Source: Parascedosporium putredinis (taxonomy: Eukaryota > Ascomycota > Sordariomycetes > Microascales > Microascaceae). Taken from it: a stretch of DNA of 64,000 nt. The translations under genes and the position numbers were made by a program. Position 1 is the first letter of the stretch; each line of letters opens with the position of its first letter. The stretch spans positions 930,001 through 994,000 of the forward strand of contig CASHTG010000006.1 in the NCBI GenBank assembly GCA_949357655.1, given 5' to 3'. The notes under the pieces are model-generated. The model was given only the letters and a program-made list of their open reading frames with translations. It was not told the DNA's origin and made no database searches. This document shows, piece by piece, positions 49,764 to 62,800 of this stretch.

Positions 49764-52700
49764 ATGAGGGAACCGATTGATCACGCATCCAACTCAACTT
49801 CATGATATAACCATCCTTTCATCTTAATATCCCAAACCATCCTCTCTCTCTCTCTCACATCATGGGTGCGTGTGTCATTGCGAGCAGTCTGCCGCTGGCG
49901 GTTGTCTGGGAGCCGGGGAAGAATCGAAACAAAGCAAAGCGAGAAGGAGATAAAGCATCAACAACCACCTGAATCGGGACCTTCAGCAGGAATCGCATGG
50001 GCCGGCGTCTTGAACAGGATCAAATCATTTGCGGCGTGTTATGGGAAGTGTAGGCTTTTGGGGCGCATCTCCCCCAGCCTCCTGGGGCGGCTGTTTATTT
50101 TTCTTATTTTTGGTTTGTTTTTCTTCTTCTTTTACTTTTTGCTCAAACATACCTGTTTTTCCCTTAGTTTATTCCCTTTGTTCCCTCCGGGCCACACCGA
50201 GTGAGTCCAAGCTCTTGGAGCTAGAAAGAGAAAAGATAGGGTGAAGACAGAACTGTGGAGGAAACAGAAGGACAGAGGGAGCGAGGATGCTTTTATACCC
50301 ACCACAAACCTGTGGCAACAATGCTTTCTTTTTCGTTTTTCTTCCCTTTTTACTCGAGTTATGCTGTGAGCCTGGCCTGGTTATATAGACAGCCAGGCAT
50401 AGCTTATAGCCTATGTGCGTTGATCCACTCACGCTCGAGCATTCGTGATCGACCCAGGATTGTTTTACCTCAATCAATCAACATTCCCAGTGATGCAGAC
50501 CACTTCCTCTTGTAACTCCAACTATTATGTCATACCTACACCCCTTTGCCTTCTTTGGACCAGTTCAAATGATCTGGGCTTGAGGCAGTTAGGAGAGGGG
50601 ATGCCTTATAACCCTTCAAGCTATACTCAACATCAGCTCACTCTGGTCTTTCTCATTCATTCTGGTGTGGGTAAGAGATGAAGGTTTCTAATCTTCGTCC
50701 TTGTCTTCCTCTCCTCCCCAAACATAGCCGGATCACAATTACTATAGGTTTTTATTGTCTTGGACAGTTAGCATCCCCTCTTGATCCTGACCACCTCCCG
50801 TTTCTTCTTTTTACCAAAAAGGTAACCTAATCCTATCTTCTTTGCACTTGGATATGCCTTCTGCTATGGATCGAAACGGCTTCTTTTGAAGAGGAAACAG
50901 CCTCTCAAGGTTTGCCAATGCCAAGCTCCCTAGGGCTCAAGTGGTGTACCGGGCATTAAACCGACCGGGCCATCGTAACCCTCTCTAGGTATCTTGCGTC
51001 TTCTCGCTCGGCCATCCCTTGAACTTCCCCTTGTTCAAGGGGCCGGCCTTTATGGCCGTGATCACCAAGCAATGCGGAAAGTGTAAGTTTTTACGCGAGG
51101 ATTCCTCGGTACGAAAACGGAAGCAAGGAAGGCTCGGAGTCGGCGTTAGCAACAAGAAGATCGATTAGGCGCCACAAAACCCTGAGTGATACGTAGTGGA
51201 GCGTCAACAAGACTGTTCAAACTATAGAAGCGGTTGTCTTTTCCCTCTCCCCAGCTGCCTGGGTTGCTTGGCCGGAACGGTCTTGAGTTTCGACATCTTC
51301 TTTCTCGAGTATAGGAGGAGGTACGGTGTGTCGAGGTTTGTGGCTAGCAACGTCGTGTGTTTCACGCCACGAGATCTAGACCACTCTTGTTCGGCGCGGC
51401 TAGGGAAACCTGTCCGTTCTCTCTGTCGTGCTTTCGTCGTCGGCAAGAGGTTTGAAGCCTTGGCGATGGAAGGAGGAGGGGATATCAATCCATTCTTCGG
51501 TGGGGGGACGGCAAGGGTATACTAGCTGAGATGCTCGTCGACGGTTCGGCACTGCTCTAGCTAAGAACGATCCGTTGCATAGATTTTGTATATCTAGCAC
51601 GTCTTTGTCCGTCCGGGAAGTCTTCAAGAAACGGGGAATCACAGAGGGATGAAAGCGGGAAGGCGAAGCAAGCCGCGTTCAAGCCTCGTTCTCTTCGTCA
51701 TTGTCTACAGATACTCGATCTTGAATCTCATAGAGGAAACGCGAGTCTTGAAGGCAAGCGAAGGGGGGATGCCCCATCCGCTTTCGAGACGGGAAGGGAT
51801 GAGGGGAATCAGTTCACGAACCTTGCGAGTGTTGGTAAAAGTCTCCAACTTTGATGTAGAGAAAGTACAAGGCTTTGGAGGGCGTAGAGAGCCGCCGCTC
51901 AAGAGATGGAGAGTCTATTTCTTCTTCCCCACGAGCGTGCGGGACCAACTCGATAGTTTCCACGCTCGAGGGCGGATGCATGTTACGTCTGCGGGAAACG
52001 CCAAGAAAGAGAGGTAGGGAGATAGAGACGGCGGAGGGTAGAGCGAGAGCGTGAAGGAGGAGGAGGAAAGAGGGAGAAGGAGAAGGGGAAGCAGGGACGT
52101 GTCTCTGATTCACTTGTGTCTGGTGATTTTCGATCTACATCTTCACGCTCAGCGTCCTGCCTCGCAACTCCTAGTCCCTCTCGAGGTCGACGAGCTCGCG
52201 CTTCTCCGCTTCAGCACGGAGAATGATAGGCGCGATCTACGCACTTTGTCAAATGGCCTGGGTAGGAGGCCGCAGAGCCTCTGCTGTCGCAGACGATGAC
52301 CCTCAAAAGGGCCACTTCTCAGGACACGAGATCCCGTCTCCTGTTCGCCCTCCAAAGGGCAGCACCCGATCTCCTCGTAAATCATGGCAGAGTGGGCAAA
52401 GCAGTAGTCCCCCCTCCCCTAGCTGGCTCGCCACCCACTTCTTTCAGGGAGCTACTACTACACTAAGATACTAGATAGTACTACTTGTGCTAGCAATACC
52501 ACCGCTCAGGACAGGCGGCTCTGGCCTGGGAAAGCCACTCTGCCCGCCGTCATCTCTACCTCACCACGCTATTACTCCCCGTTATCTCGCCACGCTCTCT
52601 GGGCTACTCGTCCTCACAGCGGCCCCAGCGCCCCCTTCTCTCCCTCTCCCATATCTCCTCTCGCCCTTGGACGGGGACGGTGTCCCGACACGAGTTCTCG

Positions 52701-54240
52701 GCCATCTCAGCACGAACAAAAAGAAAAACGGACCAGTGACGGAAGAGGGGGCAGAAAGGAAGAGAGGGGGTGGAGATATCAAAGCGTCCATAGCGTGCGT
52801 GCCACTGACCGCTTGGCCGAACCCATCTCCATCTGATCAGACCACCCCCATGTTCGCCTCTTGCCTCAGGCTGGCCCATGATACACTATTACTACTTTGT
52901 CTGCCGTTGCGAGCATCGGCAAAGCTTCAGGCAGCGCTGCCACCACTTCTTGGCCCTCTGCTGTCGACTTCTCAGAATAATGCCTCTCTTCTGCTTCGGC
53001 TCCTGTTCACACACCCCCTCCATGTCAAGAACCCAGGCCAACAGGATCAACGTCACAACCTGCCCCCAAGAGGGCAGACTCTGATAACGGAACTCCAAGA
53101 ATGGTTCCCCCATTCTTTTAAGCGAGGATCGTCCCCTCGTCCCCTCGTCCCCGGAAGAACTTATCCGTCTGGCCTTTCTATAGTGAGGGGACAGGCAAGT
53201 CTGAGACGAAGATAGGTGGGAGCAAACACCTCGAGACGTGCAAAGGGAGAGGAGGAGAAAAAAGGGTAGAGAGAAGGGGAATCAGACACTTCCAGGTATC
53301 CTTTGCACTTCAGCTTTACTCTCGCTTCCAGCATCCCACCGAGTACAGTTACAACGCTCCGTCCCCATGCCCCGAGGCAATGATACAAAAACCTCATCGA
53401 CGCGAGAGGGAAACAGAGAAACCCCCTTCAAAAGCATGATCGGAATACTTGTACTTGGGCTAGCCAAGTGGAGTGTGTCTTGCCTGTTCCATCTCCCTTG
53501 TTCCTTGCCAACCTGCCTTCCCCCAAAAACCCCCAAAAACTCGACCCAACCTCTTTGGAAGGGCGGGGGGCGGGCGCGAAATGCTCCTCAAAACGGGGGA
53601 GGGAAGCGTGGTGAATGAAGGGGAAAACCTCGTATTCCACGAGCGCCAGGGGTGGCGGTGGTTCCCTTTGTCCACGCCAAACAGTGCCGCTCAAACCCTG
53701 GCCAACCATCTAAATTTAGCAATTATTAGAATCCTCGAGCTTTTTTCCTTCATTTTTTTCGTTTCTTTTCTTCTCTCCACGAAATGGTCCCAGTTCGACG
53801 GTATGTGGGAAGTCCCCCTCATCACCTCCCCTGAAAAGAGTGGCCTCCAAATTCCTTCCCCGCTTAAATCCCAGGGCTCCTTCGTCGGACCCTTCAATGT
53901 TTACATCCTCGTCTGCTAGCTGATCCAGGTCGAATGTCGTAGACTATTACAAGTACAAGGCAGATGGCAGTGAACCTGTCAAGTAAACTCTCCAGTCCCC
54001 ACTAGTGGAATAGTGGAATAGTGTCATGGCTAGTGTGTGGAAGGAAGATTGATTGTTGCTCTCGCCCTCGCAAGGCAGTTATAGTTGGTGGGGCGTTTGC
54101 CGTACCTGGGCACTGGCCAGACTCAGCCACGCCATGGATCACCAAGGCAAACACTCTCCGCGCATGACAGCGGGACAAGCCGTCATTTCTCGTCTCATCC
54201 AATATTTACTTCGTGCTTGATGGGTTCACGGATTCACAGG

Positions 54241-54268
54241 GCACAGCACAGCTCAGCACAGCACAGCA
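54241..54268. repeat. CACAG-type pentamer repeat
   Basis: Five tandem GCACA/GCTCA pentamers (one variant unit) in non-coding sequence. Confidence 0.8.
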
Positions 54269-55848
54269 TGACGAATGAGGAGCAGAGTACAGGGATCAAA
54301 AGGGCCGCTTTGGAGGGCGTGTGGCATTGTCACACCCTGGGCCCCGCGCTTCAATGCTATCAACTTGCTAAGTATTCCTCCCATGTTACCAAGCATATCC
54401 AAAAAGAAACCAAAAATCAATCGACAATAGGCCATGGTTTGCGGCCTAAGAATCATCGAGGAAGATGTGGCGAGGAGCCCAAGGAGCCAAGGCCTGGCTA
54501 AACTCGAGCACCGCGTCCACCCACTCCCCAAGATTCCAGGCGCGTGCTTGCAGGCCAAACCAAACATATTATGTTCCTCCAAGAGCGTTGTTTGAACGCT
54601 ATATCCCAAGATAAACAAGAAACCATTTGCGTATTCAGGCCATCGCAAACAAGATTAACAAAGCCAACGTGTCCCAGCTCTGTGCACAAAACACGCGCAA
54701 GTAAACAGTAAAAGCAAGCGAAAACAAAAGCATAAACATTAAACGCCGGTTGTGATGCATTTTCCTCAGGGCGTAAACTCCAGCAACAGATAAGCAATTT
54801 GCCTTGCGTGACAAAAAAGAGAAAACAAGAACAGCAGATACCAGCATCTACACCACGTGAGCGCCCACGCACACACACACAAGATGACAAGTGAAGAGGT
54901 TTTCAAGATGCAAAATAAAAACCAAAACAGTAGCCATGCAGGTCGGATGTCCAAGGGTTTCAACGACCCTGGTCTAATCCGCAAGGAGTGTACATGAGCC
55001 GAGGGGTAGACATGGTCTGGAGAGGGATGAGGTGAGGGTGATGGGGGAGAGTGGGCAGGATGAGAGTGCAAGGTTTCGTTCGTGAAAATCGTCAAGACCC
55101 AGTGAAGCCGAAAAGCGAGAAAAAGACTAAAACCAGTCCGGGTTCCGAGAGAACCAAATGATGACAAAAAAGGAGTGTGGTCTATAAGTTGGGTATCATG
55201 TCCGGGAATGGTCCAGTACAAAGGAGCGTAATCCGTCTCGCGGGTATATATATATCGTCGTTAAGGAATGTCGGTAGTTGGCAATAATTAATTAGGTAGT
55301 TCACATTAAGTTGTAACCGTAGTGGTGTGTAATTTCGTTCATAAAACAAGCCGTTTATAGTTGTGTAAAAGGAGTGTCATCGAGTGCCAGCCCCAGCTCG
55401 TGGGGGATGCGAGGAAAGAAGCTGTGTCGTCCTCGGGAAAGTGTCTGTTTTATATCCAGTATAAAAGGCCTGTCAAAGGAGTGTCGGGGAGAGAAAAATT
55501 ATTGGGTCGTTTAAGGAGCGTCGTCTGCATCTGTGTCTGTGTATCCAAAGTCGAAAAAGCGGAAAAGAGCTTGGTTGCGGGGGAGGAGAGGGGGTGAGCA
55601 GTATTAATGCCGAGAATAAACCAGGAAAACGGAACGGAAGAAGCCCAAAGAGACGAGGGCTAATCAAGAGCAAGGCGAAGAAAAAAAGAATAAGACAAAC
55701 GCTAGAAGCAAGATCCAAACGAACAAGCCGTAAAAGAAGAAAGTGAGCAAAGGTCGCAACAATGAGGTCCATGGTCCGTAGTCCGCGAGGGCGGAAAATG
55801 GCAGTGAGAAGAAGCCCCTTCCTCAAGTCAGCATCACGGCACCGGTCC

Positions 55849-55867
55849 GGTTCGGTTGAACCGAACC
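55849..55867. repeat. Perfect inverted repeat, 9-base arms, 1-base centre
   Basis: GGTTCGGTTGAACCGAACC reads the same on both strands apart from the central base. It contains CGGTT and AACCG elements in palindromic array and lies about 360 bases beyond the stop of the Zn2Cys6 gene. Confidence 0.9.
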
Positions 55868-55890
55868 ATGGAATCCGACGAGCTCCGTTG

Positions 55891-55939
55891 GTGCTGGTGT
55901 GGGTGCTGGTGCGGGTGCGGGTGCGGGTGCGGGTGCGAG
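55891..55939. repeat. GGGTGC/GGTGCT hexamer microsatellite
   Basis: Tandem hexamers that pass from GGTGCT to GGGTGC. On the minus strand in one frame they encode a His-Pro/His-Gln string. Confidence 0.85.
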
Positions 55940-56222
55940 TGTTGAAATTGCTGAGGAGAGTCGTCGGGCAGGGGCAGAGGCGAGTCGGGCAGAGGAATCA
56001 TCCCCGGAAAATCCGGAAGGAGGAACGGCGAATTGGCGCTAAACGACAACCGGTAGGAAGCCGTCATATCGTCCACCGCTGCAAAAGTTGGCGTAGTAGG
56101 CATCCTGAACGGTTCTGGTCAACCACATGTTATTATTATCCCAAACCGAGCCAAGTCAAGAAGTGGGAGAGGAGAGTCCGTTGGTACGTGGGCCACCGTC
56201 CTAGATTTCGACAATCTAGGAC

Positions 56223-58220
56223 TTAGATCCACACGGCTTGATAGATGGGAGTGACAAACCCGACGCCAAGATTGCTGCCGCTCGATCCGCCGTAGACGGG
56301 TGGCATTGCGTTGAACTCATAGGTTCCGTAGTCCTCCGTATCGCTGTACGTGAAGGAGCCCTCAAAGGTGGACGAGGCAGGGCTGAGACCACCAGCTGCA
56401 TATGATGGAGAGGGAATGTTCAGATACTGCTGGTTGTTGAACGACGACGACGACAGCATCAACGGGCTCACAGCCGCGCTACTGGTTGCCGTGGCGCCGG
56501 CCGCCTCAGTGGTGAGCATGGGAAGCGACTCGGTGCTGTAGCTGAAGGCCGGGCTTCCATAAGGCAGGTACGGTCCCGAGACAGGAGGGATGGCAACGGG
56601 GGCCTCGTCCAGGTAGAAGTTGGGAGGGTTGAACTGAGGAAACGAGGGCGTACGGGCCGGGTGCATCCATCCCATCCTGGAGCGGAACTCGTTGACTGTC
56701 TCGATGGGGAACTCCATCAGCGTCAGTGGGGTTTGTGCCTCCTTGGAGCCGTCGTCGGCGTTAGTCATGGCCAGCAGTGCGCGGGCAATGTCCTCGACCG
56801 GCCCGAGGGTGAGGCTCCCAAAGTAGGCAGCACCAATCTCGGGGAAGAGGCGCTCCATGAGCAAAGCCACTGTGTAGTAGTGGGCAATGGTCACAAGCGA
56901 GGTAGCCGACCCGCGCGAATCCTGGAGGTACTTCACCGGAAGCCAAAACAACCACGTCCTCAAGGGTCGCAGCCTCTCAAACTGCTGGGCGACGGAGAGA
57001 GTAGGGCTGACCTTGCGAGAGCCCTTGAGGAAGGTGATGAGCTGCTGGATCGACTTGAAGTCGTGCTTGCCTTGCTTGAGGTACGTCTCAACCTTTTGGA
57101 GTTGCTGCAGAGTTCGCTGGTACGCATCAATGTCTTCCTTGCTTGGCTGGTTAGGCTTGTGGTCAGGAGTGGGCGATGGAGGAGCGGTTGGGAAGGTGCT
57201 GCTCTCAGCGATGAAATCGCCGAACCTGGATTCGTGCTTCCAGGGCTCCATAGCATCAATAACCTGTGCTTTTAGGTTAACAAACAAATCCAAAAAGGAG
57301 AGAATGAAATGTAGGTAGGTATCAATGATTCAAGGCCGGGCTTACCGAAGAGGTTCCTTGCATGAGCTGGGTCCAGCTGCGCCTGCATGGGAATTTACTG
57401 TTAGCCAGCAGAACCGAGACGAGATTACAAAGGAGTCATCCATACCAATCCGTGGCCTGCCACGAAAGGACGAGAGAAGCAGCGAGAACAGCGTCCGACG
57501 TCTCACGAGAAAAGGACCCGATAGCCTCCTGCAGGCCCTTGAGGGCGATACCGCGGTGCTCATAAGCCATGTTGCCGACGAGAGGGCAATCCGTGAGGAA
57601 GGCAATGTGCATGGCAGAGAAGGCCAACAAAGAGTGCATGACATATCGGTTGGTAGCACCGACTTGGAGGATGCTGAAGCGACGCCACGAAGATCGAGTC
57701 AGTTATTGTTTTGGGGGTCACTCCAGTTTGGAAAACATTTCTCGACTTACATGGGCATTTGACGGGTCCAGATGGTGAAGTTGTTGGCGTCGATCGTGTC
57801 GAGTTCACTGCAGATGGAGGCGACATGATGAATGAGACGCAACTCCTCCAGGCTGTAAGCCTGAGGAGAAGGAGCAGGGTAGATGTTGAGGTTGGGGAAA
57901 GGGAAGACACCCGTCCTCTGCCACTGCTCAATGTCGGCCTCAATCTGAGGAGTCCACATGAGATCAGGCTTGTCGGGGCTCGCAGCACGATTCTCCGGAA
58001 CGGGCATGTCGTTGTAGGGACATCGGATCTTGTGCTTGGTGCAGTTGCGGCACTGGGGAAGCTCGTCACATCGGATGTGCCGGCGCTTGCTGTAGTCCAA
58101 GTGTTAGCAGAAAATTCATAATTCAAGAAACGCAAACAAGACGGAAACGTACCAAGTGTCACAGCCCTTGCGAGACTTGGTGTGGCTTCGACGAGGGGGA
58201 CCGCCGCCGGGACCAGCCAT
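56223..58220 (-). CDS. Zn2Cys6 fungal transcription factor (C6 zinc cluster, sterol-uptake-control type)
   Basis: A nuclear DNA-binding regulator; targets unknown. Five exons, all junctions in frame: 58153-58220, 57751-58089, 57446-57673, 57346-57382 and 56223-57263, totalling 570 residues. The zinc cluster is split by intron 1: SHTKSRKGCDT, then CKRRHIRCDELPQCRNC and TKHKIRCPY, giving Cys spacing 2-6-5-2-6. The middle region holds YSLEELRLIHHVASICSELD, NRYVMHSLLAFSAMHIAFLT and VLAASLVLSWQATDWRSWTQ, resembling the regulatory domain of Upc2-like and related C6 proteins. A coiled stretch with LQQLQKVETYLKQGKHDFKS and the conserved LRPLRTWLFWLPVKYLQDSR come next, then a Ser/Pro/Tyr-rich tail ending in TPIYQAVWI. 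Unlike most neighbours it has no frame break. No biosynthetic genes lie nearby, so a pathway-specific role is not indicated. Start chosen at 58220 because it gives the usual short basic N-terminus before the cluster. Confidence 0.95.
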
Positions 58221-59812
58221 TTCGAATATCTGGGGACCTAGGGGAGGATTGGGATTTGGGACGAAGCGAAGTTGGAACGCACGACAATGGACCGGACCGT
58301 CGTGAGTTCAAAATTAATCAAGACCTTTAGCGGGCGCTAGGCTTGACCTGTTGCGTATCTTTCGGATCTTACTTCCACTTTGTTGATTATTACAAGGTTT
58401 GTGTTTCTAGGGAGCTCTTCCGTAAACTTTTTTCTTTTCCTATTTTTCCTTTTTCTTTTTCTTTCAAGTGCAACTGTAGCGATCGTAGGGTGGATTCAAG
58501 GGTTGTCTGAAAACAGAGTTCCGGTTGAAATCCGATAAAGCGAGTGTGGGTGTTATGAAAATGGTTGTCTAAAAGACTTGGTCACCGAAGCATTTCGGAG
58601 GGAGAAACGAGGCGATCTGATTGGGGTTCAAAAGGGCCCGAGTTCCCTTCTGCTCCTACTTTGAGGATTTCCGTGAAGCAATAATACCGAGTTCGGTACT
58701 ACTACAACAGGCGAGATATACAGGGTTTGCAGGTCGATCGTAGTCGTAGTCTTTATGTTTGTCCTTTGACGATCTGTCGAAAGGGTTTCCTGCGTAGAGA
58801 GTTTCCTTGTCTTGTTCTAGGGCGTTCCGATGATGAGCTGAGATCTGTAGTTCGGAAGAGTAGAAATTCTTTGCCGTCGGGGATCTTGCACGTTTCGAGG
58901 TTGGTTTGTGGTTCGATCTTTGAGTGTCTTGGTTTCGGGGGCAGTATTCGAAATTCTGTTGGTTGGAGAGAGAAGAGGAGGGGAAGCTTCACGCAACACG
59001 CACACACACGCACTTTACAAAGAAAAAGGGATTTGGTTTATTCAAGCGAATGACAGGAGTCGACGAGGACTTCCTCAGAAAGGTTGGTTTGGGGGAGCGA
59101 ATGTGGGCGGGGAGCGTTTGAGCGATTGTTGGATGTTGTCTTGGTGAGAGGAGAGGGGAAGGGAAAGAAGAAAGGGCTGAATGAGGCATGGGCCCCAGGT
59201 TAATATGTAGTGCTGTAAACCACAGATGTTCCCAGGCGCACCCCCTCCCCCCTTCACCAGGGCTAAGGCGAAGTCCCACACACCCAGAAACCCACACCCC
59301 CTCCCTTCAGGCCTGCTCCACTTTCTCTCCGTTTCTCGTCCATGTCCATGTGCATGTTGCCCCCGCCGTTAAGAAATGGGCATGAGGCCGAGACCGAGCC
59401 CTGGCTCGCCCGCGAGCAACCGGCACCGTGTGGCCGAAAAGTGCGAAGGGAAATAGTGGTCTCTTGTCTGTCTCCCTTGCCTTCTCTGCGTGCTATGCTT
59501 CCTATTATAGAGCAAGGGCATTTGGGATTTGGGTGGGGAAAGCCCCTGTGATGGTTTACATTTACACTACTATGATTCAACCTTTTTCTCCCCTCCAACC
59601 CGAAAATGGTGGGCTGCTTGTGATTGCACCAAGTAGTCCCCATCGAGAGGGCATTTCCGCCGTCTGTCTCTCTCGCTTCCGCCTCTACCTTAACCTACAA
59701 GTACTCTCGACCCGTCTCATTTGTCCTTTTAGTCCCATCAACCATATTGCTTGGCTCGCCCGAGGTTGCATTATCCGCGCGTGGAGCAGCGTGCAGCACC
59801 ACCAGCAGTCTC

Positions 59813-59856
<44 letters not shown>

Positions 59857-62800
59857 TAGAAGCAGAAGCAGAAGCAGCAGCAGAAGCAGAGCCATGTTCT
59901 CTACAAAGCACGGGGATTTCGTATGGGTTGTGCCTAGGTTACCCCATTGGATCGAGCCCAAGAGTGACCTGAAGCCCGTTTTGCCTGGTGGCCGATACCC
60001 TACCCTGCCCCCTAGGCTAGGAGCCTTGGGAGCGTATCGTTTGACAAAGAAGGAGAATGCATCATGGGTCCTATCGGAGGGGGTTTTCTGATGACATGCC
60101 AGTTCAGGACCTGTTACCCGAAGCATGGCCTGGCCATGTGCCGCCAGCTCCTCCTAACGGGTCCGTCCATTTTCCAGCATGGGTAAACAAATTCCCACCT
60201 CTCCCTCTCCCCTTGGCAGGCCGGCCAGTGCTCGCAAGTTGATCCACACTCAGCAATGCGAGTGGAGGCCCGCGACGGGTATTCCTCCCTGCTCGGGGTC
60301 TTCGACCCTGGGCTTCTAGGCCGTCTGGCTGGCTGGACTCTTTTGTTCCCTTTTTCCCGCCCTCTCCAGCCAGGGGCACGCTTACCGATAACACCTAACC
60401 CACCCGTATCAACCAAACAGGATCAGTGTCTGTTTTATTTTTGGGACGCGAGGAGGGAGCTAAAAAGAACCAGGAGGTCGAAAGAAGATAGCATCAATTG
60501 TATTATTCCATTAAGGTCATGCCGCCGATTCGCGTTTACGGGCTTGATCATCCCCGTATACGGAGAATGGCATTAAAAGAGAAACCAAGGGGTTGGATGA
60601 ACGGTCGGTACCTGGGAGCTCAGCCCACTGCGACTTACCGTCCAAGGGCCCCATCATGACAACGGCACCATCTCAGTGGATGGCTGGCTAGCTTTTTTTT
60701 TTAACCTCGTTCGTCGAGCTGATGATAATTCAGGCAAGGTTTCTATTTTTGCCAGATGCCTGGCCCGAACTAAACTGGGAGCTTAACCTTGGGGTTGGTG
60801 TCAAACCCCGGCCTCTGGGGAACGAGGAGGCGAGGAACAAGTCTCGTGCGTGCAGCGTGGCATGTCACCACCGGCTGAGCCGAAGCCCAGCGTCAGAGGA
60901 CTGGCTCCAATAGACGTTGTGGACAGTCTTGCAGGCAATCAAGGGCTGTTGGGTTCAAGCGAGGAAGGTACCTCGTGCCCTTCTTCACCAAGAGGAGCAA
61001 AAGCAGAGATCAGTTCAGCCAAGAGGTGACCAGTGGTTAAAATGGTTACAATACTTCCCTAATGGTACCAGACGAAGCCCAAGAGGAGAACAAGCCAATG
61101 CCACCAACCGAGGGCCTTCACACCTAAGAATACCTGAGCCACTCAGCTTCGCAGAGGGCATCTACCATGCCCCAATGCTCCAATCGAGCCATCTCTCTGG
61201 TGCCTCGGCGAAAATCGGTTCGCCGTGCCTGCAAACCATACCAACGTCACCATGGCATGGATGTCCGCATGAAGCGGGGAGAGAGATGCTCGGGCTGCGA
61301 AGCTTCTTCACCGACATCCCAGTCTCCTCACGCTCTTCTGTTCCCCCAAAGCCCTCAGCTCCCTAATCAAGCGAATTGAGGAACCCCCAAAAATGAAGGA
61401 GAGACAAGAAACAGAACCGAGCGAGAGGATAAGGAAAGCCCCTCCCCTCTGAGAGTGTACTTTGTAGCGGTTACTCGTAGTCCCAACCATTGATGGCACG
61501 CGCCTTTCTGAAACCCCATCAACAGACGCCCGCCCCCTCCCGCGGTCCGAATGCCGCGGGCGTGGGTTGGCGAAGAAAGGCGGGCCTTGCACTCGATGAC
61601 CTCGAAATACTTCCCTCCACACATGCACACAGACATACATCATACATACATTCCAACACCAATCCATGCGAGACAGGAGGTCAGTGAAAAGCGAGGTGGC
61701 GGGGCGGTGTAAAGTCTACACACCACACACCCTTTCCTTCAAACTCTCCAAAGAGCAAAAGCAGAAATCGGCAATAGCACCATCGAAGCCAGATTCCGGA
61801 AAGGTAGGGAAGGGAAGCGCAAACCGACAGTGCGGGTGCAGCCAAGTACTAGGTGTGACGAGCGAAAATATTATCCCAAGGGGACCGCAGAAAACAACGA
61901 CGCCAAGACAGAAGGGTCAATATCCACTCGTGAAGAGGACATGACTGGACGAACAAAAATAAAAGCATCGAGGCGGAGCAGCAAAGGAGAATTTTACCGC
62001 TTGGGGCGACGAACCACACATACCCTTCCAACCCCATTTATTCCGTCACTGGAAAAGAGAGGCGAGGGAGCAGGGGAGGGGGCCAGCAACCGATGGCTGA
62101 TTTGCATGGGGTCAGTTACCTCGCAGTCCAAATGGAGAGGAGGGGGGACGGGGGCCTAGAATAGGACGAAGAAGTCACGCTGGTTTGACTGGCCAGCTCC
62201 TTCACGCATCATTATGACTGGCGGCGCTGCCAGTGCTTAATTGCATTCGAACCCACCTAGTGTCATCGACCACCCACGGTGGCGTCTACCATTCACTACT
62301 GCATACCTCGTGAAGCGGTCGACATGGCTGAGTTCTGGTCCACTGGTATGTCCCCAGCCAGCGATCCGCTCATGCCTTGACGCAGCAACGTCGCTCGGGT
62401 GTAAGCGGCGGAACCGGGGACACTCCTGGGCTGGACCGACGACCTTGGTGGACCTATGGGTCCTCCGGTGGGTTCTGCGTCTTCTCGCCCACCTTGGAGA
62501 TGCCGTGGGACACGAAAACAGACAAAAGAGCTGCAACGAGAACCACAAAGCAAGCAGCGGCATTCTGTGGGAGGAACAAGACGGGTGGGCATTTCACGAT
62601 GCCTTTTGCTCACCCAGCCCTACGAGTCGTCCCTCGGACATGGGGCAGTAGCTAGCGAGTTTTCTTGCCTGTCGCTCTTCGCTGTGGATTTCTTTTCCCG
62701 CCCATCTCTTTTCAATGTAGCGTGATACTGAGGCAAGCCGGGTACATCGATGCTGGGACCAGAATAAGTCACGCCGCCGTGCGTCTCCGGGTCGAGAACC

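Larger units (their letters stand above)
49764..56222. other. Intergenic region, 6.5 kb, no firmly supported gene
   Basis: This is the convergent space between the SSH4-like gene and the transcription factor. It holds a CACAG-type repeat (54241-54268), a CGTCCCCT tandem repeat (about 53128-53153), a GGGTGC hexamer repeat (55891-55939) and a perfect 19-base inverted repeat (55849-55867). Short frames, including one of about 240 codons from 52487 with no ATG at its start, show no domain. An 89-codon His/Pro-rich frame on the minus strand (55834-56103) is discussed among the findings. Confidence 0.5.

Noticed and set aside
52487..53215. Open frame of about 240 codons on the plus strand
   Set aside because: It starts at a non-ATG codon, has low-complexity Pro/Leu composition, shows no family motif and overlaps open frames on the other strand.
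56223..58220. Zinc-cluster gene as the regulator of a secondary-metabolite cluster
   Set aside because: No polyketide synthase, peptide synthetase, terpene synthase, P450 or transporter gene lies in the window.
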